Positions 7,949-15,739 of a DNA stretch of 64,000 bases are shown one piece after another. This DNA comes from CAIWHR01 sp035541655 (GTDB taxonomy: Bacteria; Pseudomonadota; Gammaproteobacteria; Burkholderiales; Casimicrobiaceae): assembly GCA_035541655.1 (NCBI GenBank), contig DATKMY010000086.1:28982-92981 (forward strand), written 5' to 3'. Every line of letters begins with the position of its first letter. The stretch's first letter is position 1. The notes beneath the pieces were generated by a model. The model had not been told where the DNA came from. It saw only the letters and a program-made list of their open reading frames with translations, and did not search any database. Both the position numbers and the translations under genes were made by a program.

Positions 7949-8128
7949 ACGGGGTGGGACACACCGATTCTACGCGCTTGCGCCAGCCTTATTGCGGTGC
8001 ACAACAAATAATTCGATTCGACATTAAAATGTTGTTTTACAGCAACTAAACGGATCTGGCCCTGCGGTAACTCGCGAGCCCGCTCCGCCAAATCGAGGCC
8101 CCGGCCTGCTAAGCGCCGTAGCGGGCGC
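7949..8128 (-). promoter_or_regulatory. Intergenic region upstream of purT
   Basis: This 180-base gap between the rnr stop and the purT start is clearly richer in A and T around 7995-8050 than its surroundings. It contains the short palindrome ACATTAAAATGT and outer repeats ACAACA/TGTTGT. A promoter or operator for purT is likely, but no -35/-10 pair could be fixed with confidence. rlmB, which often follows rnr in this group, is not here. Confidence 0.35.
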
Positions 8129-10543
8129 TCACCGCGACCGCTTTGGGCCCCGAGTCCGATCGCCCCGCGTAAGCGCCGCGCTGTAGGTCGGGTGCGCCGA
8201 AGGCCGGGCCGCCGCCGCCGGGATCTCGTCGGCGAGCGTGAAATCGATCTTCGTCGCCTCGAGATCGACGCGCGCGACCATGACGCGAACACGCCCCGCA
8301 AGCTGGAAAACGCGGCCGCCGCGTTCGCCTGTGAGCGAATGTCGCGCGGGCTCGAAGTGGAAATAATCGCGGCCGAGCTCCGTCACGTGGACGAGTCCGT
8401 CGATATTGAGCGCATCGAGCGTCACGAAAATGCCGAAGCTGGTCACGCCGCTGATCGTTCCGTCGAACGTCTCGCCGACGCGGTCCTGCATGAAATAGCA
8501 CTTGAGCCAGTTCTCGACTTCGCGCGTCGCGTCGTCGGCGCGGCGCTCGGTCAGCGAGCAATGGACGCCGAGCTCGGTCCACGACATCCCCGACGGCCTG
8601 TATTCGCGATTCGCGAGCGTCGCCTTGATCGAGCGATGGACGAGCAGATCCGGATAGCGCCGAATCGGCGACGTGAAGTGCGCGTACGCGTCGTACGAGA
8701 GACCGAAGTGACCGACGTTGTCGGGTCGGTAGCGAGCTTGCTGCAGCGATCGCAGCAGCACCGTCTGCAGTAGCGCGAAGTCCGGACGATCCTTGATCTC
8801 GAGCAGCAGGCGCGCATAGTCGGACGCCGTCGGATCGTCGCCGCCCCCCAGTGAAAGCGCCGAGCTCGAGAGGAAGTCGCGCAGCGAGGCGAGCTTCTCG
8901 GGCGTCGGGCCCTCGTGGACCCGGTAGAGCGTCGGGTGCTTGCGCTCGCCGAGAAACAGGGCGGTGCAGACGTTCGCGGCGAGCATGCACTCTTCGATCA
9001 GCCGGTGCGCATCGTTGCGCACGAGCGGAACGATCCGCACGATCTTTCCCGAGACATCGAACTCGAGCTCCATCTCGACGCTGTCGAAGTCGATCGCACC
9101 GCGGGATTCGCGTGCCCGCTTCAACGCGTGGAACAACGCGTAGAGATCCGCGAGATGCCGTTGCAGAGACTTCGCTTCGCGCGGCGCGCTCTTCGGATCC
9201 GAAAGGCAGCTCCAGACCTGCGTATAGGTGAGCCGCGCGCGCGAGTGCATCACCGCGGGATAGAACTTGTAGCCGCGAATGAGGCCGTCGGCGGCGATGT
9301 GCATTTCGCAAACCACGCAGAGGCGATCGACTTTCGGCTTGAGCGAGCAGAGCTCGTTCGAGAGCGCCTCGGGCAGCATCGGGATCACGCGACGCGGGAA
9401 GTAGACCGACGTCCCGCGCTCGCGCGCGTCGCGATCGAGCGCGTCGCCGTCCTTCACGTAGTGCGAGACATCGGCGATCGCGACGAGGAGCCGGAAACCG
9501 AGGCCGTCGACCCGCTCGCAGTAAACGGCGTCGTCAAAGTCCTTCGCCGTCTCGCCGTCGATCGTGACCAGCGGCAGCGACGTGATGTCGACGCGGCCCG
9601 CGCGATCGCGATCGGTGACTTCCTTGGGCAGCCTCGCCGCCTGCTTGCGCGCGCCGAGCGAGAACTCGTGAGGGAGATCGTGCTTGCGCAGCGCGATCTC
9701 GATCTCGATCCCGGGATCGGTGTAGCCGCCAAGCACTTCGACGACGCGGGCGATCGCCTCGCGCTGCGGCGAGGGCTGCTCGACGATCTCGGCGACGACG
9801 ACGTCGCCGGCCTCCGCGCCGCCGCGCTCGTCCTCGGGGACGAGCAGGTCCTGGCTGATCCTCCGGTTCTCGGCGACGACGAAGCTGATCCCGCGCTCCT
9901 CGTGCAGCCGGCCGACCACGGTGCGGTTCGCGCGCGCGAGCACGTCGACGATCTCGCCCTCGGGACGGCCGCGCCGGTCGCTGCCAGTGCGGCGCACCGT
10001 CGCGCGGTCGCCGTGGAGCACCTTGTGCATCTCGCTCGGCCGGAGGAAGACATCCGCGCTGCCGTCGTCGGGAACGAGGAACCCGAAACCGTCGGGATGT
10101 CCTTGCACAGTGCCGGCGATCAAGTCGAGCTTCGCGACGACGCAAAGCTCGCCTTTGCGGTTCGTCAGCAGCTGTCCGTCGCGCCGCATCGCGTCGACAC
10201 GGTCGAAGAACGCGTCGCGCGCGCGCTTGTCGACCGCCAAGGTCCGAGCGAGCTCGGACGGCGGCAGCGGCACGCCGGAATGCTCGAGCGCGGCGAGTAT
10301 CGCCTCGCGCGATGGCAACAGTGCAGGATCGATGCTGCGGCTTCGGTGCGCTCCGGGCGCGCTCGGGAGCGCGGCACCGAGCGCGCCGCGGCGCTGTGTC
10401 GAGCGCGTCCGCGTGCGCTCGAGTTGCCGGCCTTCAGGCGCTGACGCGTTCGTCACGGAACTACCGCGCGAACGTGAAGCGGGCTTCTTCGCCGTCGCCG
10501 ACGGCGACTTTCGCGATTTGGAGAGGGTCTTCTTTTTTGACAA
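8129..10543 (-). CDS. rnr: Ribonuclease R
   Basis: Processive 3'-5' exoribonuclease of about 804 residues that degrades structured RNA and helps in RNA quality control. Domains in order: a basic N-terminal tail, a winged-helix region (SREAILAALEHSG...), cold-shock domains (GTVQGHPDGFGFLVPDDG), the RNB catalytic domain with TIDGETAKDFDDAVYCE and the metal-binding aspartates, then an S1 domain (GTISGVTSFGIFVTLDALNI). No ATG fits between the tRNA-Leu gene and the conserved region, so I place the start at TTG (10543-10541), just after a weak GAG. A GTG further in is possible. That TTG lies inside the -35 box of the divergent tRNA promoter. Confidence 0.92.
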   Translation of the reverse strand: MSKKKTLSKSRKSPSATAKKPASRSRGSSVTNASAPEGRQLERTRTRSTQRRGALGAALPSAPGAHRSRSIDPALLPSREAILAALEHSGVPLPPSELARTLAVDKRARDAFFDRVDAMRRDGQLLTNRKGELCVVAKLDLIAGTVQGHPDGFGFLVPDDGSADVFLRPSEMHKVLHGDRATVRRTGSDRRGRPEGEIVDVLARANRTVVGRLHEERGISFVVAENRRISQDLLVPEDERGGAEAGDVVVAEIVEQPSPQREAIARVVEVLGGYTDPGIEIEIALRKHDLPHEFSLGARKQAARLPKEVTDRDRAGRVDITSLPLVTIDGETAKDFDDAVYCERVDGLGFRLLVAIADVSHYVKDGDALDRDARERGTSVYFPRRVIPMLPEALSNELCSLKPKVDRLCVVCEMHIAADGLIRGYKFYPAVMHSRARLTYTQVWSCLSDPKSAPREAKSLQRHLADLYALFHALKRARESRGAIDFDSVEMELEFDVSGKIVRIVPLVRNDAHRLIEECMLAANVCTALFLGERKHPTLYRVHEGPTPEKLASLRDFLSSSALSLGGGDDPTASDYARLLLEIKDRPDFALLQTVLLRSLQQARYRPDNVGHFGLSYDAYAHFTSPIRRYPDLLVHRSIKATLANREYRPSGMSWTELGVHCSLTERRADDATREVENWLKCYFMQDRVGETFDGTISGVTSFGIFVTLDALNIDGLVHVTELGRDYFHFEPARHSLTGERGGRVFQLAGRVRVMVARVDLEATKIDFTLADEIPAAAARPSAHPTYSAALTRGDRTRGPKRSR

Positions 10544-10565
10544 GTAATTGCTCGAAAAGTAAAAT
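10537..10565 (+). promoter_or_regulatory. Promoter of tRNA-Leu(CAG)
   Basis: A perfect -35 box TTGACA (10537-10542), a 17-base spacer and TAAAAT (10560-10565) stand 22 bases before the tRNA. The start region after it (TCCGCGCTGC) is GC-rich, as in stringently controlled stable-RNA promoters. It overlaps the proposed start codon of rnr on the other strand. Confidence 0.75.
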
Positions 10566-10587
10566 TCCGCGCTGCAGTGACCCCGTC

Positions 10588-10674
10588 GCCCAGGTGGCGG
10601 AATTGGTAGACGCACTAGGTTCAGGTCCTAGCGGTGGCGACACTGTGGGGGTTCGAGTCCCTTCCTGGGCACCA
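10588..10674 (+). tRNA. tRNA-Leu(CAG)
   Basis: An 87-base gene. The acceptor stem pairs GCCCAGG with CCTGGGC. The D arm contains GGAATTGGTAGACGC. The anticodon stem CTAGG/CCTAG encloses the loop TTCAGGT (anticodon CAG). There is a long variable arm typical of leucine tRNA, then the T arm with GTTCGAGTCC. The terminal CCA is encoded. It is flanked by its own promoter and an intrinsic terminator, so it is transcribed alone. Confidence 0.97.
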
Positions 10675-10718
10675 ATTCAGTATCCAACGAAGTCCGAAGA
10701 AATCCAAATGCACTGCGT

Positions 10719-10747
10719 GAGCCCGCGACTCCTGCGGGCTCGTTTTT
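10719..10747 (+). terminator. Intrinsic terminator after tRNA-Leu
   Basis: An eight-base-pair perfect stem GAGCCCGC/GCGGGCTC with a seven-base loop is followed at once by GTTTTTT. It lies 45 bases after the tRNA end and 101 bases before the aminotransferase gene. Confidence 0.85.
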
Positions 10748-10847
10748 TGGGTGCCTTCCCGCGCGCCTCGCGCCTGACGGCTGCGTTGCGGCGCGAGGTC
10801 CAATCAGGTACGGTTCGCCATCCGCAGGAAGCGAGGCCGAGCGCTCC

Positions 10848-11774
10848 ATGCCGCAGAGTATCCAGGACTTCGACGACGATCCGCGCAACGACGGGATCCG
10901 CATATACGTGAACGGCGCCCTCAAGCTCCGCGCCGAGGCCGTCGTGTCGGTTTTCGACAGCGGATTCGTTCTCGGCGACGGCGTGTGGGAAGGCCTGCGG
11001 GTGCACCGCGGCCACCCGGCGTTCCTGGATCAGCACCTCGACCGGCTGTACGAAGGCGCGAAGGCGATCGCGCTCGACATCGGCCTCGATCGCCCGCATC
11101 TCACGCGCGCGATCTACGACACGCTCGCTGCCAACGGAATGACCGACGGCGTGCACATCCGGTTGATGGTCACGCGCGGCGTCAAGCGCTCGCCGTACCA
11201 GGATCCGCGCGCGACGATCGGGGCCGCGACGATCGTGATCGTCCCGGAACACAAGACGCCGAAACCCGAGACTCTTGCCCGCGGCCTCAGGCTGTTCACC
11301 GTGCACGTTCGCCGCGGCTACCCCGACGTCCAGGATCCGAAGCTCAATTCGCACAGCAAGCTGAATTGCATCACCGCGTGCATCCAGGCCACCGTCGCCG
11401 GCGCCGACGAAGCGCTGATGCTCGATCCGCACGGGTTCGTCGCGACCTGCAATTCGACGCACTTCTTCATTGTCCGCAAGGGCGAGGTGTGGACATCCAC
11501 GGGCGACTACTGCCTCGGCGGCATCACGCGCGGAAACGTGCTGCGCCTCTGCCGCGACGCCGGGATCGTCGCACGCGAGCGCAACTTCAGCCTGACCGAC
11601 GTCTACGGCGCGGACGAGGCGTTCGTCACCGGCACGTTCGCCGGCGTGGCGCCGGTGCGCTCCGTCGACGGGCGTGAGATCTCGCATGGTCGCGGTCCGA
11701 CGGTCGAGCGCCTTCAGCGTCTTTATCTCGATCTCGTCGAGCGTGACGTCGCGGCCCGCGCGAACAGCCGCTGA
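10848..11774 (+). CDS. Class IV (fold type IV) PLP aminotransferase
   Basis: A 308-residue protein of the branched-chain/D-amino-acid aminotransferase and aminodeoxychorismate lyase superfamily. Family features: YVNGALKLRAEAVVSVFDSG, GDGVWEGLRVHRG, and the helix HSKLNCITACIQA, whose K171 is the likely Schiff-base lysine (K165 is a second candidate). The segment normally carrying the Glu that holds the PLP ring nitrogen reads GFVATCNSTHFF, without that Glu. GGITRGNVLRLC and FVTGTFAGVAPV follow as usual. The gene shares one base with the next start, a sulfotransferase-like gene. The amino donor and acceptor are unknown. Confidence 0.85.
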   Translation: MPQSIQDFDDDPRNDGIRIYVNGALKLRAEAVVSVFDSGFVLGDGVWEGLRVHRGHPAFLDQHLDRLYEGAKAIALDIGLDRPHLTRAIYDTLAANGMTDGVHIRLMVTRGVKRSPYQDPRATIGAATIVIVPEHKTPKPETLARGLRLFTVHVRRGYPDVQDPKLNSHSKLNCITACIQATVAGADEALMLDPHGFVATCNSTHFFIVRKGEVWTSTGDYCLGGITRGNVLRLCRDAGIVARERNFSLTDVYGADEAFVTGTFAGVAPVRSVDGREISHGRGPTVERLQRLYLDLVERDVAARANSR

Positions 11775-12508
11775 TGAACGCGCCGCTGCGCATCGCGATG
11801 TGGAGCGGGCCGCGCAACATCTCGACGGCGATGATGCGCGCCTGGGAGAACCGCGGCGACTGCGCGGTGATCGACGAGCCGCTCTACGCGGCATTTCTCG
11901 CCGCGTCGGGGATCGATCACCCGGGCCGCGAGGAAGTGATCGCCGCAGGCGAAACCGACATCCGCAAAGTCATCGCGTCGGTGCTCGGGGCGGTTCCGGG
12001 CGGCCAGCCCGTCTGGTATCAGAAGCACATGGCACACCACCTGTTGCCGGCGACGCCGCGCGAGTGGATCCCCGGGCTCACGAACCTGCTGCTGATCCGC
12101 GACCCGAACGAGGTCGTCGCGTCGTACATCAGGAGTCGCGCGAGCGTCACGCCGGAAGACATCGGACTGGCCCAGCAGGCAGACCTGTACGACGCCATCG
12201 CGGCGGCGACCGGCAGGGCGCCGCCGGTCATCGACGCCGGCGATTTCCTGCGCGCGCCCGAAGCCTACCTGCGCGCGATGTGCGCGATCCTCGGAATCGA
12301 GTTCACGCCGCGCATGCTCGCGTGGCCGCCGGGTCGCCGCGCGAGCGACGGTATCTGGGCGAAGTACTGGTATGCCGCCGTCGAAGCGTCGACCGGGTTC
12401 GAGCCCTGGCGTCCCAGGGAAGTCAAGCTCGATGGCGCGGCCGCGCGTGTCGTCGAGGCTTGTCTGCCGCATTACCTGCGGCTGCACGCGGTGCGCATGG
12501 TCGTCTAG
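11774..12508 (+). CDS. Sulfotransferase-like P-loop protein
   Basis: A 244-residue protein resembling PAPS-dependent sulfotransferases. The 5'-phosphosulfate loop is MWSGPRNISTAMM (residues 9-21). The 3'-phosphate-binding motif IRDPNEVVASY has R109 and S117 eight residues apart, as in known sulfotransferases. The end is a helical region with WAKYWYAAVEASTGF. Its ATG overlaps the stop of the aminotransferase by one base, so the pair is almost certainly co-translated. From memory, plant proteins annotated as branched-chain aminotransferase-like join a P-loop domain of this kind to a class IV aminotransferase. Acceptor molecule unknown; kinase-like use of the P-loop cannot be excluded. Confidence 0.75.
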   Translation: MNAPLRIAMWSGPRNISTAMMRAWENRGDCAVIDEPLYAAFLAASGIDHPGREEVIAAGETDIRKVIASVLGAVPGGQPVWYQKHMAHHLLPATPREWIPGLTNLLLIRDPNEVVASYIRSRASVTPEDIGLAQQADLYDAIAAATGRAPPVIDAGDFLRAPEAYLRAMCAILGIEFTPRMLAWPPGRRASDGIWAKYWYAAVEASTGFEPWRPREVKLDGAAARVVEACLPHYLRLHAVRMVV

Positions 12509-12633
12509 CGCGGTCGAGTAGGCCATTTCGCCGCGGACGCGTGCCTCATCATCATCGCGCAGTGAACGCCCCAGCACGGCCGCATGCCCCATCGGGAGTC
12601 CGCCATGAACCTGTCCGCGGGGCCGCCGCGTCC

Positions 12634-13143
12634 TCAATGGCGCAGGCGCGCGGCGAGCTCGCCGGGGCGCAGCGTGTCGTAGATCTCGAACGGCTGGTGG
12701 ATCCACGGGCTGTCGGGGAGATACTCGACGTAGAAGTCGGGCTCGAACATCGAGCACGCTTTCCACCACAGCACGGCGCTCTTGCACGAGCGTATCACCG
12801 GCCAGCGCTCCGGCAGCGCTTTGACGACTGCGGCGAGCGTGTGCCCGGAATCCACCATGTCGTCGACGAGCAGCACGCGATCGCCGAGCCGCGGCGAAGT
12901 CATCGTCATGTGCTCGGCGATCACGAGCTCGCCGCGGAGAGTTCCGCCTGCGGCCGCGTAGGAGTTCGTCGATAGGATCGCGAGCGGGGTTTCGAAGATC
13001 CGCGACAGCACATCGCCGACGCGCATGCCGCCACGCGCGATGCAGATGATCTGGTTGAAGCCGTAACCGGATTCGTGCACCTTCAATGCAAGCCGTTCGA
13101 CGAGCGTGTTGTACTGCTCCCAGCTCACGGTAAGGCCCGCCAT
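12634..13143 (-). CDS. Purine-type phosphoribosyltransferase
   Basis: A 169-residue type I phosphoribosyltransferase. The PRPP-binding motif VLLVDDMVDSGHTL is intact, and IICIARGGMRVGDVLSR supplies the pyrophosphate loop. The length and the C-terminal YLPDSPWIHQPFEIYDTL fit the small xanthine/hypoxanthine-type enzymes found next to purA in betaproteobacteria. The start MAGLTVSWEQYNTLVERLA was chosen because upstream codons read into purA antisense sequence. It is the last gene of the long minus-strand run, 34 bases after purA. It faces the sulfotransferase gene across 125 bases in which I see no terminator. Confidence 0.85.
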   Translation of the reverse strand: MAGLTVSWEQYNTLVERLALKVHESGYGFNQIICIARGGMRVGDVLSRIFETPLAILSTNSYAAAGGTLRGELVIAEHMTMTSPRLGDRVLLVDDMVDSGHTLAAVVKALPERWPVIRSCKSAVLWWKACSMFEPDFYVEYLPDSPWIHQPFEIYDTLRPGELAARLRH

Positions 13144-13177
13144 CGGATCTCCGCAGTTCGGCGTGCGAGCCGCCGCT

Positions 13178-14470
13178 CTAGTGGAACGGGTGATGGAGCA
13201 GGATGGTCTCCGCACGATCGGGCCCCGTCGACACCATCGCGATCGGCACGTAGGTGAGCTTCTCGATGCGCTCGAGGTACGCGCGCGCGTTCCGCGGCAG
13301 TGCGTCGATCGAGCGCGCGCCGACGGTGCTCTCGCTCCATCCCGGCAGCGTCTCGTAGCTCGGGACGCACTCGGCGACGGCGTCGGCGCCGATCGGCAGC
13401 AGCGCGACGGGTTCGCCGTGCACCTTGTAGCCGGTGCAGATCTTGATCTCGCGCATCCCGTCGAGGACGTCGAGCTTGGTGATGCACACGCCGTCGACGC
13501 CATTGAGCTGGAACGATCGCGTGAGCGCCGGGATGTCGAGCCAGCCGCAGCGGCGAGGCCGCCCCGTCACCGAGCCGAACTCGTTGCCGCGCTTCGCCAG
13601 GCCCGTGCCGATGTCGTCGGTGAGCTCGGTCGGGAACGGCCCGGTTCCCACGCGCGTCGTGTAAGCCTTGACGATGCCGAGCACGTAGTCGAGAAAGTCG
13701 GGACCGACGCCCGCGCCCGGCGCGGCGGCGCCCGCGAGGCAGTTCGACGAAGTGACGTACGGGTACGTGCCGTGATCGATGTCGAGCAGCGCTCCCTGCG
13801 CGCCTTCGAAGAGCAGCGATTGCCCCGACTTGCGCGCCGCCTGCAGCAGCGCGGCAACGTCGGCCACCATCGGCCGCAACTCCGCCGCGAGCGCGAGGGC
13901 GTCGTCGCGCGTCTTCGCGAAGGGCACCGGATCGCGCATGAAGAATCGCGTGAGCACGAAGTTGTGCAATTCGAGCACTGGCTCGAGCTTCGCGGCGAAG
14001 CGCTCGGGGTAGAAGAGATCCTGGATGCGGATCGCGCGCCGCGCGATCTTGTCTTCGTACGCGGGGCCGATGCCGCGGCCGGTCGTTCCGATCTTGGCGT
14101 CGCCCATCGCCCCTTCGCGCGCCTGGTCGAGCGCCACGTGATACGGAAGCACGAGCGGACAGGCCGGCGAGATCTTGAGCCGAGAGCGCACTTCGACGCC
14201 GGCGGCTTCGAGCTCGCCGATCTCCTGCAGCAGTGCGGACGGCGAGACGACGACCCCGTTGCCGACGTAGACCGAAACGCCAGGGCGCAGGATGCCCGAG
14301 GGAATCAGCCGCAGCACGGTGCGCCTGCCGCCGATCACCAGCGTGTGGCCGGCATTGTGGCCGCCCTGGAAGCGCACGACGCCGTCGGCGTGCTCGGTGA
14401 GCCAGTCGACGACCTTGCCCTTGCCCTCGTCACCCCACTGGGTGCCGATGACTACGACGTTCTTGCCCAT
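13178..14470 (-). CDS. purA: Adenylosuccinate synthetase
   Basis: A 430-residue GTP-dependent enzyme that joins IMP and aspartate in AMP synthesis. Key motifs: GTQWGDEGKGKVVDWL with the catalytic Asp, the base-binding QGGHNAGHTLV, GTTGRGIGPAYEDK, FEGAQGALLDIDHGTYPYVTSS (in two blocks), and VTGRPRRCGWLDIPAL. The start MGKNVVVIGTQ is preferred on family length. An in-frame ATG 16 codons upstream would add a charged tail. It lies between hisZ and a phosphoribosyltransferase, the conserved betaproteobacterial order. Confidence 0.96.
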   Translation of the reverse strand: MGKNVVVIGTQWGDEGKGKVVDWLTEHADGVVRFQGGHNAGHTLVIGGRRTVLRLIPSGILRPGVSVYVGNGVVVSPSALLQEIGELEAAGVEVRSRLKISPACPLVLPYHVALDQAREGAMGDAKIGTTGRGIGPAYEDKIARRAIRIQDLFYPERFAAKLEPVLELHNFVLTRFFMRDPVPFAKTRDDALALAAELRPMVADVAALLQAARKSGQSLLFEGAQGALLDIDHGTYPYVTSSNCLAGAAAPGAGVGPDFLDYVLGIVKAYTTRVGTGPFPTELTDDIGTGLAKRGNEFGSVTGRPRRCGWLDIPALTRSFQLNGVDGVCITKLDVLDGMREIKICTGYKVHGEPVALLPIGADAVAECVPSYETLPGWSESTVGARSIDALPRNARAYLERIEKLTYVPIAMVSTGPDRAETILLHHPFH

Positions 14471-14552
14471 CTTCGAAGAATCGGGATCGGCCACGAATTT
14501 TCCAGCAGTCCTCGCCATTGACCCACGGCGCGAAAGAAAGGGTCCCCGAGCT

Positions 14553-15524
14553 TCAACTCTTCGCGACGATGCCGGCGATCTGGCGCAGGTCGAGCGTGAA
14601 GCCCGTCGCCGCCCGTGCACGCCCGAACGCTTTGCCGACGCCATCGTAGCGGCCGCCACGCCCGATCGAGTTGGGCTCGCCCGCCGTGAACACCGAGAAG
14701 ATCGCGCCGCTCTCGTAATGATAGCCGGTGAGGTCGGCGAGATCGACGTGCAGCGCGTCGACGCTGGGCGCCGCCGACTGCGCGAGCGCCGAGAGCGCCG
14801 CGAGCGCGTGGCGAATCGCGGGCGTGTCGGGCAGACGCTCTGCGGCCGCCGCAAGCACTTCGTCGGCGGGTCCATAGAGCGTCGGCAGCGCGTTGAGCGC
14901 GTCGCGCCAGGCGGCGGGCAGCCTTGCGGTGAGCTCGGCGACCGCGGGCGCGTCCTTCGTGCGCAGCGCGGCGAAGAGCCCGGAATCCTCGGTGCCGCCG
15001 ATCCCCGCGCCGGCAGCGAGCGCGCGATAGACGCCCACGTGGCCGAGGTCGAGATGCAGCCCGCCTACGCCCGCTTGCGCGAGTGCGGACAGAATGAGGC
15101 TCACCACCTCGACGTCGCCCGCGATGCCGGGCTCGCCGAAGAGCTCGGCGCCGATCTGCATCACCTCCCGCGTCTTGCCGCCCTTGCCCGGCACGGCGCG
15201 CAGCACGCTGCCCGCGTAGCACAGGCGCGTGACGCCCGGCTCGTTCAGCAGGTGCGCGTCGATACGTGCGACCTGCGGCGTGATGTCGGCGCGCACGCCG
15301 AGCATCCGCCCCGACAGCGGGTCGACGACCTTGAACGTTTGCAGCTCGAGGTCGCGGCCGGTGCCGGTCAGCAGCGATTCGAGGTGCTCGACGAGCGGCG
15401 GCTGGATCAGCCGATAGCCCCTCGCCCGAAAGTGATCGAGCAGCACGCGGCGCATCGCCTCGGTGCGCTCGGCTTCCGCCGGCAGGAGGTCTTCGATGTA
15501 CTCGGGAAGGACCCAGCTACGCAT
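14553..15524 (-). CDS. hisZ: ATP phosphoribosyltransferase regulatory subunit HisZ, short form
   Basis: A histidyl-tRNA-synthetase-like protein that activates short-form HisG in histidine synthesis. Seen here: LPEYIEDLLPAEAERTEAMR, LGVRADITPQVARIDAHLL, motif 2-like RLCYAGSVLRAVPGKGGKTRE, MQIGAELFG, and the C-terminal GGRYDGVGKAFGRARAATGF. The protein ends at 323 residues right after GFTLDLRQIAG, whereas family members usually run to about 380. The final small domain is missing, and the 82 bases before purA cannot encode it. Its start overlaps the end of the DUF2065 gene by eight bases. Confidence 0.9.
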   Translation of the reverse strand: MRSWVLPEYIEDLLPAEAERTEAMRRVLLDHFRARGYRLIQPPLVEHLESLLTGTGRDLELQTFKVVDPLSGRMLGVRADITPQVARIDAHLLNEPGVTRLCYAGSVLRAVPGKGGKTREVMQIGAELFGEPGIAGDVEVVSLILSALAQAGVGGLHLDLGHVGVYRALAAGAGIGGTEDSGLFAALRTKDAPAVAELTARLPAAWRDALNALPTLYGPADEVLAAAAERLPDTPAIRHALAALSALAQSAAPSVDALHVDLADLTGYHYESGAIFSVFTAGEPNSIGRGGRYDGVGKAFGRARAATGFTLDLRQIAGIVAKS

Positions 15525-15708
15525 GGCGGACGAGCCACAACGCGATCAAGCCAGCGACGATCGACGCGAGACCGATGAAGCGAAGCTGGCCGTCGGAGAG
15601 CGCGACCAGCTTCGCGAAGCTGTCGCGCCACAACCGCGGCGCGAAGAGCGGCAGCAGGCCTTCGACCACCAGGACCAGCGCGAAGGCCGCCCACAGAGAA
15701 TCCGGCAC
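15517..15708 (-). CDS. DUF2065 small membrane protein
   Basis: A 63-residue protein with two predicted membrane helices (about 5-23 and 42-60) separated by RLWRDSFAKLVALSDGQLR. Its size and position between hflC and hisZ match the DUF2065 family, which is a steady neighbour of hflKC in proteobacteria. Function unknown; a link to the HflKC membrane complex is only positional. Confidence 0.85.
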   Translation of the reverse strand: MPDSLWAAFALVLVVEGLLPLFAPRLWRDSFAKLVALSDGQLRFIGLASIVAGLIALWLVRHA

Positions 15709-15739
15709 GCCACTTCCTTCCCGAGTCGCGACGATGGCG

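Noticed and set aside
7867..8301. A 144-codon minus-strand frame across the rnr-purT gap
   Set aside because: It overlaps the ends of both real genes and has no recognisable motif; the central part lies in the AT-rich intergenic region.
12509..12633. Small gene or terminator between the sulfotransferase and phosphoribosyltransferase genes
   Set aside because: No frame with a ribosome site and no stem with a T-run could be seen in these 125 bases.
10675..12640. Integrative element at tRNA-Leu with attachment repeat
   Set aside because: No integrase gene and no repeat of the tRNA 3' end were found downstream; only the gene order suggests insertion.
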